A DNA stretch of 64,000 nt from Salarias fasciatus (GCF_902148845.1 NC_043757.1:2675730-2739729); one strand, 5' to 3'. Shown: positions 25,849 through 38,423, numbered from the stretch's first letter. The notes: generated by a model not told the origin, from the sequence alone. Program-made: numbers and translations.

Positions 25849-26453
25849 CATTAACATGAAGTTTGAAGAAAAATTCAGTACCAAATTTACAATACAATTA
25901 ATTAAAATCATTCTCCTGCTTCACCTGTCGTTGAAGAAACATTCCCTTCAAACAATCTGTCGTCTCCATCAATGAAGTGTTGGTCAAGTTTGTTTCTTTC
26001 AAACGGAGAGCTACAGCTGGAAAACGTCTGTAGGCGGGGCTAGACCGTCTCCACTTCCTGGTTCCACAGCCAATCATATGTGAGTTCCCTGCAGTCACCA
26101 TGTAGCATTTTGTGTTTTTTCACTGCCTCGCCAAGGGCCACCGCCGTGCATGATGCCCATGCACGTGCGCATGTGCAACCCCAGCCGTGCACGTGTGACC
26201 CCGGCCATGCGAGGCGCCCGGACCGTCTAAACTCACTCAGCTGTTCAGACCTGAAAAGCCAATCCGAGTCACGGTGACGTCTCCTGTCTGGGCGGTCAGA
26301 GCGACGCTGAGACGCTGAGGTCCTCCTACCTTCACACACCTGAGAGTCCGGCGGCCAATCAGAGAGCGGCGCCGGGCCGGGTCGGTTCGGCCGGACCGCA
26401 TCGCACCGTCTGCTGCTGCTGAGGGACCGGAGAGGACTCGAGACACCAGAGCA

Positions 26454-26507
<54 letters not shown>
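26454..26507. repeat. (CA)n microsatellite
   Basis: An uninterrupted CA run. Confidence 0.97.
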
Positions 26508-26508
<1 letters not shown>

Positions 26509-26716
26509 CTGCAGGGAATAAAGGAAGAGGCCCGGGTGTTCACAGGAATGTCTTAATGACCGTCTGGGCGTTAAAGCAGTTTGATTTCCTGAATCACCGA
26601 TCGCAGACGTTCCTCCTGGAGCTGCTGCTGCTGACTAACGCTGAGATTTCCAGAAGCTCAGTGACTCGGTGAAGTTCCATCATGTGGGCTCCGGTCCTGA
26701 CGGTGTTCCACGGCTG

Positions 26717-26717
<1 letters not shown>

Positions 26718-26785
<68 letters not shown>
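26718..26785. repeat. (TG)n microsatellite
   Basis: About 34 TG units. Confidence 0.97.
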
Positions 26786-26788
<3 letters not shown>

Positions 26789-26899
26789 CAGGTGTTGGGC
26801 TTCCGCCCCCAGTCCAGCGAGGAAGACAGCTTGGCGGGCATCCAGGACTGAGACGTCCCAGAGAGTGACCCCAGACCCCGCTGTCACTGTGGATGAGCG

Positions 26900-26900
<1 letters not shown>

Positions 26901-26934
<34 letters not shown>
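26901..26934. repeat. (CA)n microsatellite
   Basis: A CA run following the TG run at 26718. Confidence 0.95.
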
Positions 26935-26936
<2 letters not shown>

Positions 26937-27431
26937 ACACACAATGCACATTGGTGTGTGTGTTGTGTGTCTATATGCTCATAAGTGTCTGAGCCTTCCT
27001 TCCTGTTTCAATGTTTTTTCCTTCCATTGAAGTTTTTTCCACGTTGAGAAATTTTTGACACGAATTTCTGTCTCAGTTTGTTTTCTTGAGGAAATAAAAA
27101 CGACTCTTTCTGTTTCCTCCTGGGAGTGAAAGTCAATAAAGTCCGGATGCTCCGTTTTTCGGACCGTCGCAGGTTTTTGGTTTTGAGGGGCGTAACGATG
27201 GAATCACCGTGGCGACCGCAGCCAGCAGCTGATTGGCCGGTCGGCTGCGTCTCAGGTGAGGAGACGCTGGAAGGAGCGGCTCGGCCGTCGGCTCCGCACT
27301 GGAGAGCGAAAGCAGGAGGACTCACAGCAAACGGCGTTCTGCTGCGTTTTTAACAGACGGCAGCCGACCTTCAAAACCAGGTCACATGCTCACGTCTCTG
27401 ACCTCCGGGCTTTGTTTACAGTGTGTGAGCA

Positions 27432-27432
<1 letters not shown>

Positions 27433-27471
<39 letters not shown>
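27433..27471. repeat. (CA)n microsatellite
   Basis: An uninterrupted CA run. Confidence 0.96.
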
Positions 27472-27474
<3 letters not shown>

Positions 27475-27572
27475 CCCCCCGCTCCACCTTCAGGCTGTTT
27501 GCTGTTGTATGAAAACAAAACTAACCTCACTGCCCTTTGAGTGTGTCGACTAAACCAACCAGCATCTGCTCC

Positions 27573-27679
27573 TCCATCCATCCGTCCATCCGTCCATACA
27601 TTCATCCACCCAAACATTCATCTATCCATCCATTCATTCATCCATTCATTCATCCATCCATTGATCCATTCATCCATTG
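27573..27679. repeat. CATC/CATT tetranucleotide repeat
   Basis: An imperfect array of CATCCATCCATT units. Confidence 0.92.
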
Positions 27680-27770
27680 GAATATTTTTAAAAACATAGA
27701 TTAAAAAAAAGAGAAAAACAGTGAAAATGGATTTAAACTGAAATAAAGGAACAAATGTGAATATGCGCGT

Positions 27771-27772
<2 letters not shown>

Positions 27773-27812
<40 letters not shown>
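27773..27812. repeat. (CA)n microsatellite
   Basis: A CA run preceded by an alternating CGCGTGCGC segment. Confidence 0.95.
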
Positions 27813-27814
<2 letters not shown>

Positions 27815-28355
27815 CAGAATTGTGGTGAAGCGTCAACCCGGATCAGCGTCACTCCGAGCGGAGTTCAGTTTCAGCTCGACGGCGCCGCCCTGCTGCTGCC
27901 GAGGTGTTACTTCAGGGTCTGACCCTGTGACCTTTGACCTCTGAGACAAAGCAGGGTAATAACAGAGAAAGAATCACTGCTGTGTTTACCTAACGTACTA
28001 AAGAGGACACACACACACACGTGCGCGCGTGCATACACACACATACACACACACAAAAGAGGCACAGCGTCTCACTCAGGGTGAAGCTGTGATTTCTGAA
28101 TGTGTCACGAACAGCGACGAGCTGTGATTGGACCAGGAGCTCGTCAGTCATGTCATCGCCACGGAGACGGCTGGGGTCAGGGGTCACCCTCCTTCTCTTG
28201 AAGACTTTGACGCGTTTCTACTTCCTGCAGTTCGTGAGCAGCCGTGTGGCCGAGCCTCCAGATTATGAGATTATTTTAATGTTTCACATCCACACATCTG
28301 AAATCTTTAAAGTGAAATCCACATTTTCAGTTTCACAAAGTATTTCTAATCTGAC

Positions 28356-28582
28356 CTAAAAGCCTTTGAATTTGTACACAACATCTGGATTAGAGCATCT
28401 TCCTCCCCAGACTCCAGCTCTTCTGCTCCAAAGCGGTTCCGGTGCACAAACTGCAGGGGGTCCAGCGATGACCGGATGACTGTGGAGACGCTCCAGGATG
28501 AGCCTCTCCAGGACTTCATTACATGAGATGTGGGGGTCAGAGGTCGGCGGTCCCTGTGTGAGTTGGGAGTAGGGATTTTCAA
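28356..28582 (-). mobile_element. LINE reverse-transcriptase fragment (CR1/L2-like)
   Basis: The minus strand carries the words HVMKSW and SLDPLQF, matching the fish LINE motifs HLMKxLERLVL and DPLQFAY upstream of the RT catalytic region. The frame changes along the fragment and the catalytic motif is absent. It is an old 5'- and 3'-truncated piece. Confidence 0.65.
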
Positions 28583-28768
28583 ATCTCACTTGAAGACGTA
28601 CCTCTTTTCGCTGGCCTTCAACTAGGTCTTAGTTTGCTTTTCTGATTCTTTTTATGAATTTTATGCACTTTTAATGTCTTTTTTGCACTATGTGAAGCCC
28701 TTTGACGCGGCTAAGCCGTTTGTAAATGTGCTCTATAAATAAAGCTGACTTGACTTGACTTGACTTGG
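28566..28768 (+). mobile_element. LINE 3' end with TTGAC-repeat tail
   Basis: The plus strand opens FKSHLKTYLFSLAFN, the typical C-terminus of L2-type LINE ORF2. It continues through an AT-rich 3' UTR with GTGCTCTATAAATAAAGCTG and ends in four CTTGA repeats. This is the usual 3' end of fish L2-type elements, and the 5' part is missing. Confidence 0.75.
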
Positions 28769-28895
28769 GGTTCTTCTTCGTGGGAACAGGAACCAGGCGA
28801 GAGGTTTTCTGCTGCCGAGGAACAAACATCTGGATCAGACTCGGGATATGATGGAAAAATCTCCCACAGCTGAGCGGCACATCTCTTCAACACCC

Positions 28896-29084
28896 AGGAC
28901 CGGGACCATCCGGGACCGAGACCATCCAGGACCGAGACCATCCGGGACCGAGACAATCCGGGACCGAGACCATCCGGGACCGAGACCATCCGGGACTGAA
29001 CCCATCCAGGACCAAGACCATCCAGGACCGAGACCATCCAGGACCGAGACCATCCAGGACCGGGACCATCCAGGACCGAGGCCA
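28896..29084. repeat. 15-bp minisatellite (GGACCGAGACCATCC)
   Basis: About 12 tandem 15-bp units with C/A and T/C variants. Because the unit length is a multiple of three, all frames stay open, which explains a 305-codon minus-strand frame across it that I reject as a gene. Confidence 0.95.
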
Positions 29085-29903
29085 TTGGGTCCGCAGCCTT
29101 TCTCCGACGAAGACGGCTGAAGTCTCTTCCTCCACCCTCAGCGGTGAGGGTGATGGGAGAGGATGGAGAGACACCCGCTGGTGGAGAGGGGCAGGAGGGG
29201 CAGGACCAAGCAGGGGTGTGGAGGTGGGTGGAGGTGTAGGGGGTCATGAGAGGGGCGGGGGTAAGAGTGGGCAAAGTCCCTGTCGTCAAACCTGCTGAAA
29301 AACAGGCTGAGCTGATTGGCCTGACGTTGTATGCTTCCTTGACGTCAGCCGACAGTCCGTCTATTGTCTTCTTGTCTTCTTGTCTACGAACTTCTGAAAA
29401 GGGCCGGGACGATGAGAGGGTGACATGATGAACATCCCCAGAGACGGCAATGAAAGCGCTGCGAGCAGAGTCCGCCGTCTCGCCGTCTCGCCGTGGCGGC
29501 GGTGATGGAGTCACCGGCTCGCCACGAATCTGCCGCCGGCGAGACGGAAACAAGGAGAACCACGGCCTGGGAGAACTCTCTGGACAGGAAATGACAGTCC
29601 AGTGTCCCGGGTACACACACACATTCAACCACCAACATCCAGATCACAGAGCAGCTTCCTCCCTCTGATATCACCTCAGCCAACACCCAGATAAAACAGC
29701 TCATCTGATGCCACCACTGAAAGACACACATACGTTATGAACACAGGAGCTTCATGAGTGACTAGTTACTTTACACACTTCCCACGATTCTGCAGGACGA
29801 GCATGAACGATGTGAGGTCCAGACTGCTCCGACATTTTAGAAAATGGGGTCAGAATCAAAAATATGTAGAGATTAAAATGCAGCAGAAAAAGAACTGCGC
29901 GAG

Positions 29904-29910
<7 letters not shown>

Positions 29911-29968
<58 letters not shown>
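29911..29968. repeat. (TG)n microsatellite
   Basis: About 29 TG units. Confidence 0.97.
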
Positions 29969-29972
<4 letters not shown>

Positions 29973-30071
29973 GATGTTCCACAGCTTTCTCCATGATTAC
30001 AGCTCTGATTCTAAGTGTTTCCATTTGAACTCAGTGGATTAGGTCACTGACTTTAATGTTCCCGCAGAGCT

Positions 30072-30074
<3 letters not shown>

Positions 30075-30142
<68 letters not shown>
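30075..30142. repeat. (TG)n microsatellite
   Basis: About 34 TG units. Complementary interrupted CA runs follow at 30282-30340. Confidence 0.97.
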
Positions 30143-30144
<2 letters not shown>

Positions 30145-30601
30145 GGTGAGTGTATGAGTGTGTTTGTGTGTTGGATTAGTCTCTATTTGAAGTGTGAGGT
30201 CTGATCCAATCTGCAGGTCGCTGTAAACAGATGCAGTGATCTCGCCTGTCTGAACACAGTGTTCACTGCCAGCGTTACACAACACACACACACACACACA
30301 CACAACACACACACACACACACACACACACGCACGCATGCACGCATACACGCACACACAGACACCCACACTGAGTGTATGATGTCACATAACCGTTGGCA
30401 TCACCTCTGTGGCCTCATTGGCTGGAGCAGGTGTCAGTCGCGCTGCAGGCTCCGCCCCCTCCCCCCCCCTCATGTTATCTGCTCCAGTTAGCGCGTCGTC
30501 GTCGTCGGAGGCCAGACGCTGTGACCCCCGTGACCTCTGACGCTCTCTGACGCACCGCTTCACCTCCTCTTCTGCTTTTCAGAACGTTTCTCCCTTTCTG
30601 G

Positions 30602-30603
<2 letters not shown>

Positions 30604-30651
<48 letters not shown>
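30604..30651. repeat. (CA)n microsatellite
   Basis: About 24 CA units. Confidence 0.97.
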
Positions 30652-30652
<1 letters not shown>

Positions 30653-30725
30653 CACAGAGGTCATTTTATAATTTGTCTGCATGACAAAGGTTTTCTAACA
30701 GAATCCAAGAAAAGTCACATAAGCA

Positions 30726-30806
30726 TTATATTATATTATATTATATTATATTATATTATATTATATTATATTATATTATATTATATTATATCATATTATA
30801 TTATAT
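30726..30806. repeat. (ATTAT)n microsatellite
   Basis: About 16 pentanucleotide units with one T-to-C change near 30791. Confidence 0.96.
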
Positions 30807-30814
30807 ATTATTAG

Positions 30815-32710
30815 TTCAGTTTTTTGTGTTCTTACAAGCTGAATTTTTGTGTGACGTCCTGCTGATTTATTTGACCCACGAAGCAAATCGATGAGCGTCA
30901 CATTTCAGTTTTTCTCCATCGGTTTGTCTCACTTCTTCAAGCAGAAATTTCCTTCTTATCTCTAAACAAGACGAACAAACCTGCAAACTGCTCTGCAGCT
31001 GCTCGCAACACAACAGAGCTTCTCATTCATTTCTGAGTCCTCGTCTCAGTGTCTCAGAACGTCGTTGTAAATGATTCAGCACGGCAAACATAGATTTATC
31101 TCAATTTCCAGGTGAACCGATCCAGCTGATCTAAACTGACTGATTCTCAGTCTCACGGTTGTATCAGCATCATTTCATTGCATCAGTCATCACATGATCA
31201 ATAGTCTGATCAACTGTCAAAATTAGTGAAGAACAAACTACAACACCATGAATAGCAGACATGGATCTGTTTACATGAGGCAGAGGAGGATGAGGAGGGT
31301 GAGGAAGGTGAGGAGGATGAGGAGGAGGGGGACCAGTGAAGAAGTGAGCAGTGACACTCCAGCTTCATTTACAGCAGTGTGGCCGAAATACTGTTTTCCT
31401 TCTTTTCGTGTCTTTGCGTTTCTATCGCAGTATGTTGAACTCTGATGGATGGAAGCTGCTTTCTATGTCAATAAAAAAAATATCAGTTTCCTTGGAACTT
31501 TGAGAAGACTGTGTGAATCAGAACTTAAAGGTTTTTATTTCCATAAAATGCTTTTGATCCTCCTTCAGTTTCATACAGTATGTTTTCTGTGAGCTAAACA
31601 ACCACAAAAAACGATGACAGGGAGAGAGACGAGCTTCAGCAGGTGAAATGTGGTGTTGAGCTGAACTGAAAGACTGTTCCACTGAATGATCTTAGTGTTG
31701 AAAATGTGATTTGTTTCAAAAAAGGAGCCAAACCACTGGAGGAAAACTGTAATGAACAGGATCAGATCAGACAGGCGGAGCAGAACATAATGAATGTCAG
31801 GTATGTTTAATTTAATCTGGATAATTCACACAAACAATGGAAATCAGATTTTAAAAGGATCCGTCTTGATCGTATACAAACATTAAAAATACATAACATG
31901 AATTTCATTAAATTCATCAACGTGTGAATGATATTGTGAGTTTATGTGAATTTACTCGTGTTTAAAAGAGCTTTTTTTTTTAAAATCATTCAAACATAAA
32001 CGTCTGTAGTGTAAAGTAGTACAAGTCTCAATGTTTCTGTGTGATTTCGTCAATGTTTATTTGTGAATTTAAATCCAAAAACACAAGTGTTCTTGAAAAA
32101 GTATTGATCAAGTATGAGTAGGAATTAAAAAGTGCCAGTGATTCAAACAATCCACATAAGAAACATAGTTCTGAAATGAATGTGACACATGAACGAATTA
32201 AGAAAGGATCTGCTGCGATCGCTCCAGACTCAGAAACATGCTTGGAGCCTGGCCTTGCCACTGGGAATTGAACCACCTGTAATTGTTTTACCTCGTGGCC
32301 TCTGAAGCGGCGCTCCAGCCTCCACACCTCCGTCACTCGGCCCGTCCGTCCCCGGGGACGGCCCGGTGCGTCCACCTGTGAGTAAGACAGTGAGAAGGAC
32401 TCGTGGTGTGTGTGACTGAAACTACCCTGAAGACGGCCTGTTTCTTCACATCAGCGTTGTTTGGAGGCGACTGACAGGTCGAGTCACAACACAGACAGAG
32501 GGAGGCAGGAGGGAGACGTCCACCGCGGGCGGAGGGGGGGTGGAGGACGTCTGCAGCTGCTCACTGAGACCCGCCGCCTCGTCTCGCCTCGTCTCGCCTC
32601 GTCTCAGCCACGCTGGACCTCGGTTAACGAGGTGCTGAAGCTTCGCTCAGCGCCTGCAGGGGCGTCATGAACAGGCTGCAGTCCTCCGGTCGCTGCAGGT
32701 CCCAGCCGGC
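30815..32710. other. Non-coding stretch
   Basis: Ordinary intergenic sequence. A GAGGAT/GAGGGT tract lies at about 31267-31330 and a CGTCTCGCCT repeat at 32579-32605. I recognise no exon. Confidence 0.5.
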
Positions 32711-32711
32711 C

Positions 32712-33460
32712 AGTCCACAGAGTCCTGGGTCCACAGAGTCCTGAGTCCACAGAGTCCTGGGTCCACAGAGTCCACAGAGTCCTGGGTCCACAGAGTCCTG
32801 AGTCCACAGAGTCCTGAGTCCACAGAGTCCTGAGTCCACAGAGTCCTGGGTCCACAGAGTCCACAGAGTCCTGGGTTCACAGAGTCCTGAGTCCTGAGTC
32901 CACAGAGTCCTGGGTCCACAGAGTCCTGGGTTCACAGAGTCCACAGAGTCCTGGGTCCACAGAGTCCTGGGTTCACAGAGTCCTGAGTCCTGAGTCCACA
33001 GAGTCCTGGGTCCACAGAGTCCTGGGTTCACAGAGTCCTGAGTCCACAGAGTCCTGGGTTCACAGAGTCCTGGGTCCACAGAGTCCTGGGTTCACAGAGT
33101 CCTGAGTCCACAGAGTCCTGGGTTCACAGAGTCCTGAGTCCTGAGTCCACAGAGTCCTGGGTTCACAGAGTCCTGAGTCCTGAGTCCACAGAGTCCTGGG
33201 TCCACAGAGTCCTGGGTTCACAGAGTCCTGAGTCCACAGAGTCCTGGGTTCACAGAGTCCTGAGTCCTGGGTCCACAGAGTCCTGGGTCCACAGAGTCCT
33301 GGGTCCACAGAGTCCTGGGTTCACAGAGTCCTGGGTTCACAGAGTCCTGAGTCCTGAGTCCACAGAGTCCTGAGTCCACAGAGTCCTGGGTCCACAGAGT
33401 CCTGAGTCCACAGAGTCCTGAGTCCACAGAGTCCTGAGTCCACAGAGAGTCCTGAGTCCT
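32712..33460. repeat. 15-bp minisatellite (TCCACAGAGTCCTGG)
   Basis: About 750 bp of near-identical units, TCCACAGAGTCCTG(A/G)G and TTCACAGAGTCCTGGG, with occasional 7-9-bp insertions (CCTGAGT). Larger blocks recur in the same order, indicating recent unequal exchange. Confidence 0.96.
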
Positions 33461-33841
33461 CAGCAATCCAGAAGACCATTAAAACGCGTTCGTTCCATCA
33501 ATAGCAGCGTTTGCTTTAGGGCTGAGCAGAGCAGCAGCACTGTGGGTGTAACTAATAATTATGCAAAGTATAAAACTTTGCTTCAGGTTTCAACTAAAGT
33601 CTCTTAAAGATTTTTAGAAAAAGAATTTCAAGAAGCATGGGAACTCCTGCTGGGAGTCAGGAAATCAAATATTCACTTTCTTTATCCTCATGATCTGGTT
33701 GAACAGTGTAAAACATTTCACCAGTATTTTCTGGTGAGGTGTGTCAGATTTGGGTAATTCCTCCTGTGAGTTCCAGGTGGCAGTAGAGAGTCAGTTCTCC
33801 TGCTGCGTCTTCTGTCAGGAGGAGAGACGGAGCGGCTCGAC

Positions 33842-33855
33842 GCGCCACCTGCTGG
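33842..33855. promoter_or_regulatory. CTCF-like motif
   Basis: GCGCCACCTGCTGG matches the known CTCF core closely, in the same orientation as the motifs at 10374 and 10692. Confidence 0.4.
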
Positions 33856-33959
33856 TTCAGACTGGTATTGTGAAACTGGTTAGCGTCTAAACTCCGCTCT
33901 GTTTTCGGAGCAGAATGACACGCCGCTGCTTTAATCTCCGTCTTTTCGCCTGAACCGGA

Positions 33960-34400
33960 GCATAAAGTGTGTCAGAGGGGGAAAAGATCCACGTGGCCTC
34001 CGATCATGGCGGTGTGTTCACTCCCTCCTCCGACCCGGAGCGACCCGGGCCGCCCGGCGCCGGGCCGCGGGGCCAGACCCGCAGAGCCGTGGCCTTGCTC
34101 CGATCTCATTCAGATTACAGAGGCTCTACCCTGGTTTGTTTTCCAACAAGCAGGGGAAGTCAACACTAATACGCATCGCCGCCACGCTCAACTCCTAAAT
34201 GCCACGGGACCTTTTTAGAGGCTTAGGGCTGTTGAGCACATCCAACGCTCGGGGAGCAGAAGCCCGGCTAAGCTGCCGGGCCAAAGTACTTCTTTGATTG
34301 TTTGTTCAAAATCTCCTGGAAAAGCTGCAGGACAAAAAAACGGAGGGCGGATTATCGTCAGCTGGAGAGGAAATGAAATTCTTCAGACAGGGCACTTAAA
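33960..34400. promoter_or_regulatory. Complex GC-rich block, possible conserved element
   Basis: A short CpG island (34025-34090) passes into non-repetitive, balanced sequence to about 34400. This is unlike the low-complexity DNA around it. No open frame matches a known protein. It is a candidate regulatory element or 5' exon. Confidence 0.3.
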
Positions 34401-35206
34401 CAGGGTCTGAGCGTGTGCATGTGCGTGTGCATGTGTGTGTGTGTGTGAGAGAGAGAGACGGAACGTGTGATGTGGACGGAGTGAGGGCGTGAAGGTGGAG
34501 CAGGTAAAACTCCACAGCAGTTCAGTGGCCTCGACTACAAGATGCTTTTTAATTCAGAATGAATTCAGCAGAACGAATTCAAGTATTCCCCTTCAGGTTT
34601 TCATGGGAATAATTCTGAATTGACACGTTTACTCACCTCTAACTGAAAAGAGTCCACTTCCTTCTCTTTCTCCTCCTTTAAATTGGACGCTACCGTTCTA
34701 TAAAGTTCCATGTTTGAAAGCTTCTGCTCTTCAACTCTTTTCATGACGTCTGTTTCTTCAAAGGCTCCAATCAAACAAACCGTCTGAGCTGCAGTCCAGC
34801 GCCATCTTTCAGTCTGTGCCTCGTCGCGGCCGGACGGGACAGCGAGGACGAGCAGAACGACTGGAATGAATCCAAAGAGGAACGAAGAATGACATGATGG
34901 AGGAATTTTTAAATTCAGCTTTAAAATCAGAATAAACCAGACACTTACTGTAGATTTAAGTTTAATTCAGAGGTTTAGCTAGAATTAGGTGGGGTTTTTT
35001 TTTTTATCATTTAATTTTTATTCTGAATTAAAAGGGAATTAAAAGTCTCATATAAACATGGCCATTGTCAGGAAGGTTTATTTTTTTTTATTTTTTTTTA
35101 ACTTATTTTATTTTTTTGGCCATTCAGCCTCAATGCAACATTTAAAAGACGGGAGGTGAACAAGTTAGTCCAATACGCAGATCAAAAACACCATGGCTGT
35201 GTTATT

Positions 35207-35207
<1 letters not shown>

Positions 35208-35293
<86 letters not shown>

Positions 35294-35310
35294 TTACTAT
35301 TATTATTAGG
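35208..35310. repeat. (ATC)n and (TTA)n trinucleotide repeats
   Basis: About 11 ATC units (35208-35239) pass directly into about 23 TTA units. The Ile-rich frame is an artefact. Confidence 0.95.
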
Positions 35311-35649
35311 AAATTGGTGTGAAACAAACAATATTTGGGAAGATAAATATGAAAATAAAAAAGAAATTTAAAATGTGATTATTTTGTTCATACCAGATGA
35401 ATATAGACACAACTGTTCCAAACGATGACACTAAAGTATAATTCTACATAACCTATCTTTAAATGTGGTCCTTTTAATGCCAGTTTTTTGTTTATTCAAA
35501 ATTCCTAAAAAGAAGCTCAGATAAACAGAATTTAAATAACTAACATGGAAATAGTTTGATGAAAAATATCAATCTCATTAAAAAATGGAGAAAAGTTGTA
35601 AAGTGTTTTACTTTTTGCCAGAGAGAAGATTAAATCCGGATCAGAGTTC

Positions 35650-36130
35650 ATCTATATGTTATCGAGGAAACGTCGAATGAAGCCTCGGTCCGGAATCAGA
35701 CCGGGTTCCGTTCTCCGGTCTGGTGAAAGATGCAGCGTGACGCAGTGGAGCAGCGTGCCGGCCGGAGCTCCTTGTTTTGGAGCCTCATCAGTGGAGGGAA
35801 TATTCAGCGAGGCGGCGCCGCTGCGAGTTGCCGCCTGAGTCTGAGTGGAGCCGACAGCACCGAGTCGCTACGTGTTAGCGGGCTAACGCACGCCGCTGAC
35901 CCCGTTACGGCTCGCCAAAAATCCACCACCGGGCCCGGGCCGCAGTTTTTCCACTCCAGTACTCACCCGTCACTGGCTCCGTTTCACTTCTGACGGCGGC
36001 GGGGAAGACGGCGGCGCCACGTTTCCCCGCCGCCGCAGCCGGCTGAAACTGAACAGGAAGCAGCAGCAGCCCAACAGCTGGAACGAGGCGAGTCTGACCC
36101 GAACCCTGCAGAGGCGCCGGGTTTATAATG
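35650..36130. promoter_or_regulatory. CpG island beside the tRNA cluster
   Basis: CpG-rich sequence with CCG words ends about 230 bp before the first tRNA gene. It shares a GCCGGCTGAAACTGA word with the CpG block at 6640-7030. No exon could be fixed. Confidence 0.4.
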
Positions 36131-36358
36131 CCACACCTGTGAATAAGACAATACATCTTGTGATTATTCTGCATGGTGACTGTAATTATTATTTGTTAAG
36201 ACATCAACATTATATTGTTTAGATAAATGATCATTCAGCCCATAAATCCCAGTTGTTGTTCTCACTTATCAGGGCTGGAGCCACAGGAAGTGGAAGACCA
36301 GCTGGATGTCACAGGCTTCCACAGTCCCTTGTTTTTTCCTCCCACGAAGTAATAAACT

Positions 36359-36440
36359 CGACGAGGATGGGATTCGAACCCACGCGTGCAGAGCACAATG
36401 GATTAGCAGTCCATCACCTTAACCTCTCGGTCACCTCGTC
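36359..36440 (-). tRNA. tRNA-Ser(GCU), intact
   Basis: This 82-nt class II tRNA begins GACGAGGTGACCGAGAGG and ends CCCATCCTCGTCG. The 7-bp acceptor stem GACGAGG/CCTCGTC is perfect. The anticodon arm is ATGGA-CTGCTAA-TCCAT with anticodon GCU, reading AGC/AGU. It has a long serine variable arm and a consensus B box GGTTCGAATCC. The sequence is close to the conserved vertebrate tRNA-Ser-GCU as I remember it. CCA is not encoded, as expected. It diverges from the gene at 37359. Their 918-bp spacer shrinks to 254 bp once the TTAA element inside it is removed, matching the other pairs. Confidence 0.96.
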
Positions 36441-36544
36441 TGTTGTGTGCTGGACTGGGGACTGAATGTTTGCTGACACTGAGGTGTGTAACAGTCGTTC
36501 AACTCACCTGGTTTCTATCAATGTTTGTTGACTGTCTCTGTATT

Positions 36545-37212
36545 TTAAAGGGGCTGTATCCTGCTTCTTTAGCTCGTCCAAACCCTAGAAATGGCATTAA
36601 CATGGTAATAGTTTATTTTTGGCGCAAAGGAAAAGTAATTTTGTGTGAAATAAAAGATTTTCTGGGGCTAATTCTGAAACCCGGAAGAGAAAACGCTCTG
36701 TTTCACTGAAAATCCCGCCTCTCCCCCTGTGGACTTTGACTGACAGCGTACTTCAGCCAATCAGTGCTTCGTTAGCGTCTCTAAGGGTTAGCTTTAGCTC
36801 TTTAGCTCTAGCTTCTCTACACACAAAGACACGCGAAAACGTCTTTTCCTGTTAGAAACTCACCAAGCGCAGACCCTTCAGACTCTTGCTCTTGCTTGAC
36901 TGTTACTTTCAGACGATGGTTACAGTTTATCTCCGTAATCAGAGATAGAAAAAAGCAGCAACGCTGATTGCCGAGGGCCTGCGGGAGGGGGGCTCAGGGG
37001 AGCCATCTTCACAGTGTGACGTGAACATGGAAAACAGAGCGTTTTCACGGTGCGGGAGGGGCTGCCTCTCTGAGCAGCAGAAACACGAGGAAAGTTCAAA
37101 CATGCAGGCACGAAGGAAAAAAATGCTTTGGGGGTGTTTTTGGTGAGTACATAACTATATAACAAGGTTAAAACATACAAAAAGTGAATTTTGCATGATA
37201 CAGCCCCTTTAA
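36545..37212. mobile_element. TTAA-flanked non-autonomous DNA transposon
   Basis: The 660-bp element at 36549-37208 has ends AGGGGCTGTATC and its inverse GATACAGCCCCT. TTAA sits on each side (36545-36548 and 37209-37212). It lies inside the spacer of a tRNA pair. Paralogous spacers read CTGTATGTTAAGATC with a single TTAA (51314-51317 and 54294-54297), the unoccupied site. It has no coding capacity. Confidence 0.88.
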
Positions 37213-37358
37213 GATCAGCACAGGCAGTGTCTCAGGAACCCTCCTCTGTTCAAAGATGGTGCTTCCAGTTTGAGGTGGAAGCTTCTTTCTCTCCTCTCTC
37301 AAACCTCCATTCTTCTCTGTGCAGACATCCTCGACTGAATCCAGGACAATAAACAACA

Positions 37359-37440
37359 GACGAGGTGACCGAGAGGTTAAGGTGATGGACTGCTAATCCA
37401 TTGTGCTCTGCACGCATGGGTTCGAATCCCATCCTCGTCG
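37359..37440 (+). tRNA. tRNA-Ser(GCU), intact
   Basis: All stems pair, the anticodon is GCU and the B box is GGTTCGAATCC. The 3' trailer carries GCTCA-GTGAAAGCA-TGAGC, a 5-bp hairpin starting 10 nt after the gene. There is no run of four T in the first 150 nt downstream. Confidence 0.96.
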
Positions 37441-38423
37441 TCTGCTATTGCTCAGTGAAAGCATGAGCTGAATTACGCAGATAACTGCAGATATCAACGC
37501 TACAGGAAATGCTTCCCGTGTCCGTGGACATTGTACGACCGATGCACAGGAGATTTCCCTCATGGAACCTCTTGGGCTCACGCGATGCGTTCTGTTCCTG
37601 CGATCTGATCCACGCATCCTCAAGAAGCTTTTCCGTTGCTCCAGATTGTCTATCCGCTCTTTTATTAGAGATTATTTATAGAAAATGAGGTACATCCACT
37701 GTCAGTCTATTATCATTTAGCATCAGATTTTATTTAGCCTTTTTTTCTGTTTCTGAATTGCGGGTGAGGCGCCTGAGCGATTAGATACTTTAATTTTTCT
37801 CGGCAGGCCTTCTCATCCCTCCACTCCACTCTGAAGGAGGTGGTATTTGTGAATGATCATGCAAAAATCAGATCAGATAAAGAAATCGAAATTACGCATC
37901 AAGACCTGCAGTGTGAACGTAGCCTAAGGTTCTGCAAAGAATGAGTCCTTCCTGTCAACACAGTTCATTTTTCAGAGTTTCAGTGTGAAAGACGTTCCAG
38001 AGCATCGTGTGATGGATCAGGAGACGGTGAGGCGTTTTCATCAAGCTGTGATCACCAACAGTGCAGAGTCTCTGACTCTGAATGAAAACACCCCACTGGA
38101 GCTGGAAGAAGCCCACTGAGGACCTCCTGAACCCAGAAGACTGGTCTCCCTCACAGGAGTCAGACAGAAGATTCTGAGGCGTCTGCTTCCTTGGACCTGG
38201 TGGAGGTGACCCAGGTAGTTAAAGAGCTGGTTGGTGGATGAGATACACCCAGAAATGGAGACAGTCCTGAATACTGAAGAGCCATAAGGGCTGAGGACTT
38301 TCAGCAGCTCCTGTGGACTGATGGAGGGTCGGCGGAATTACAGGACGAGTAAGACCGAGTGAGACCGAGTGGAGGTCGGAGTTCGTACAGGCCTGGTCTT
38401 ATTCTTCTAAGAAGTAACAAACT

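Noticed and set aside
28711-29628. A 305-codon minus-strand open frame
   Set aside because: It owes its length to the 15-bp minisatellite, which keeps every frame open. Outside the repeat there is no domain or codon bias.
32624-33466. Several minus-strand frames repeating a DPGLCGPRTLWTQ-like peptide
   Set aside because: They are translation of the 15-bp minisatellite.
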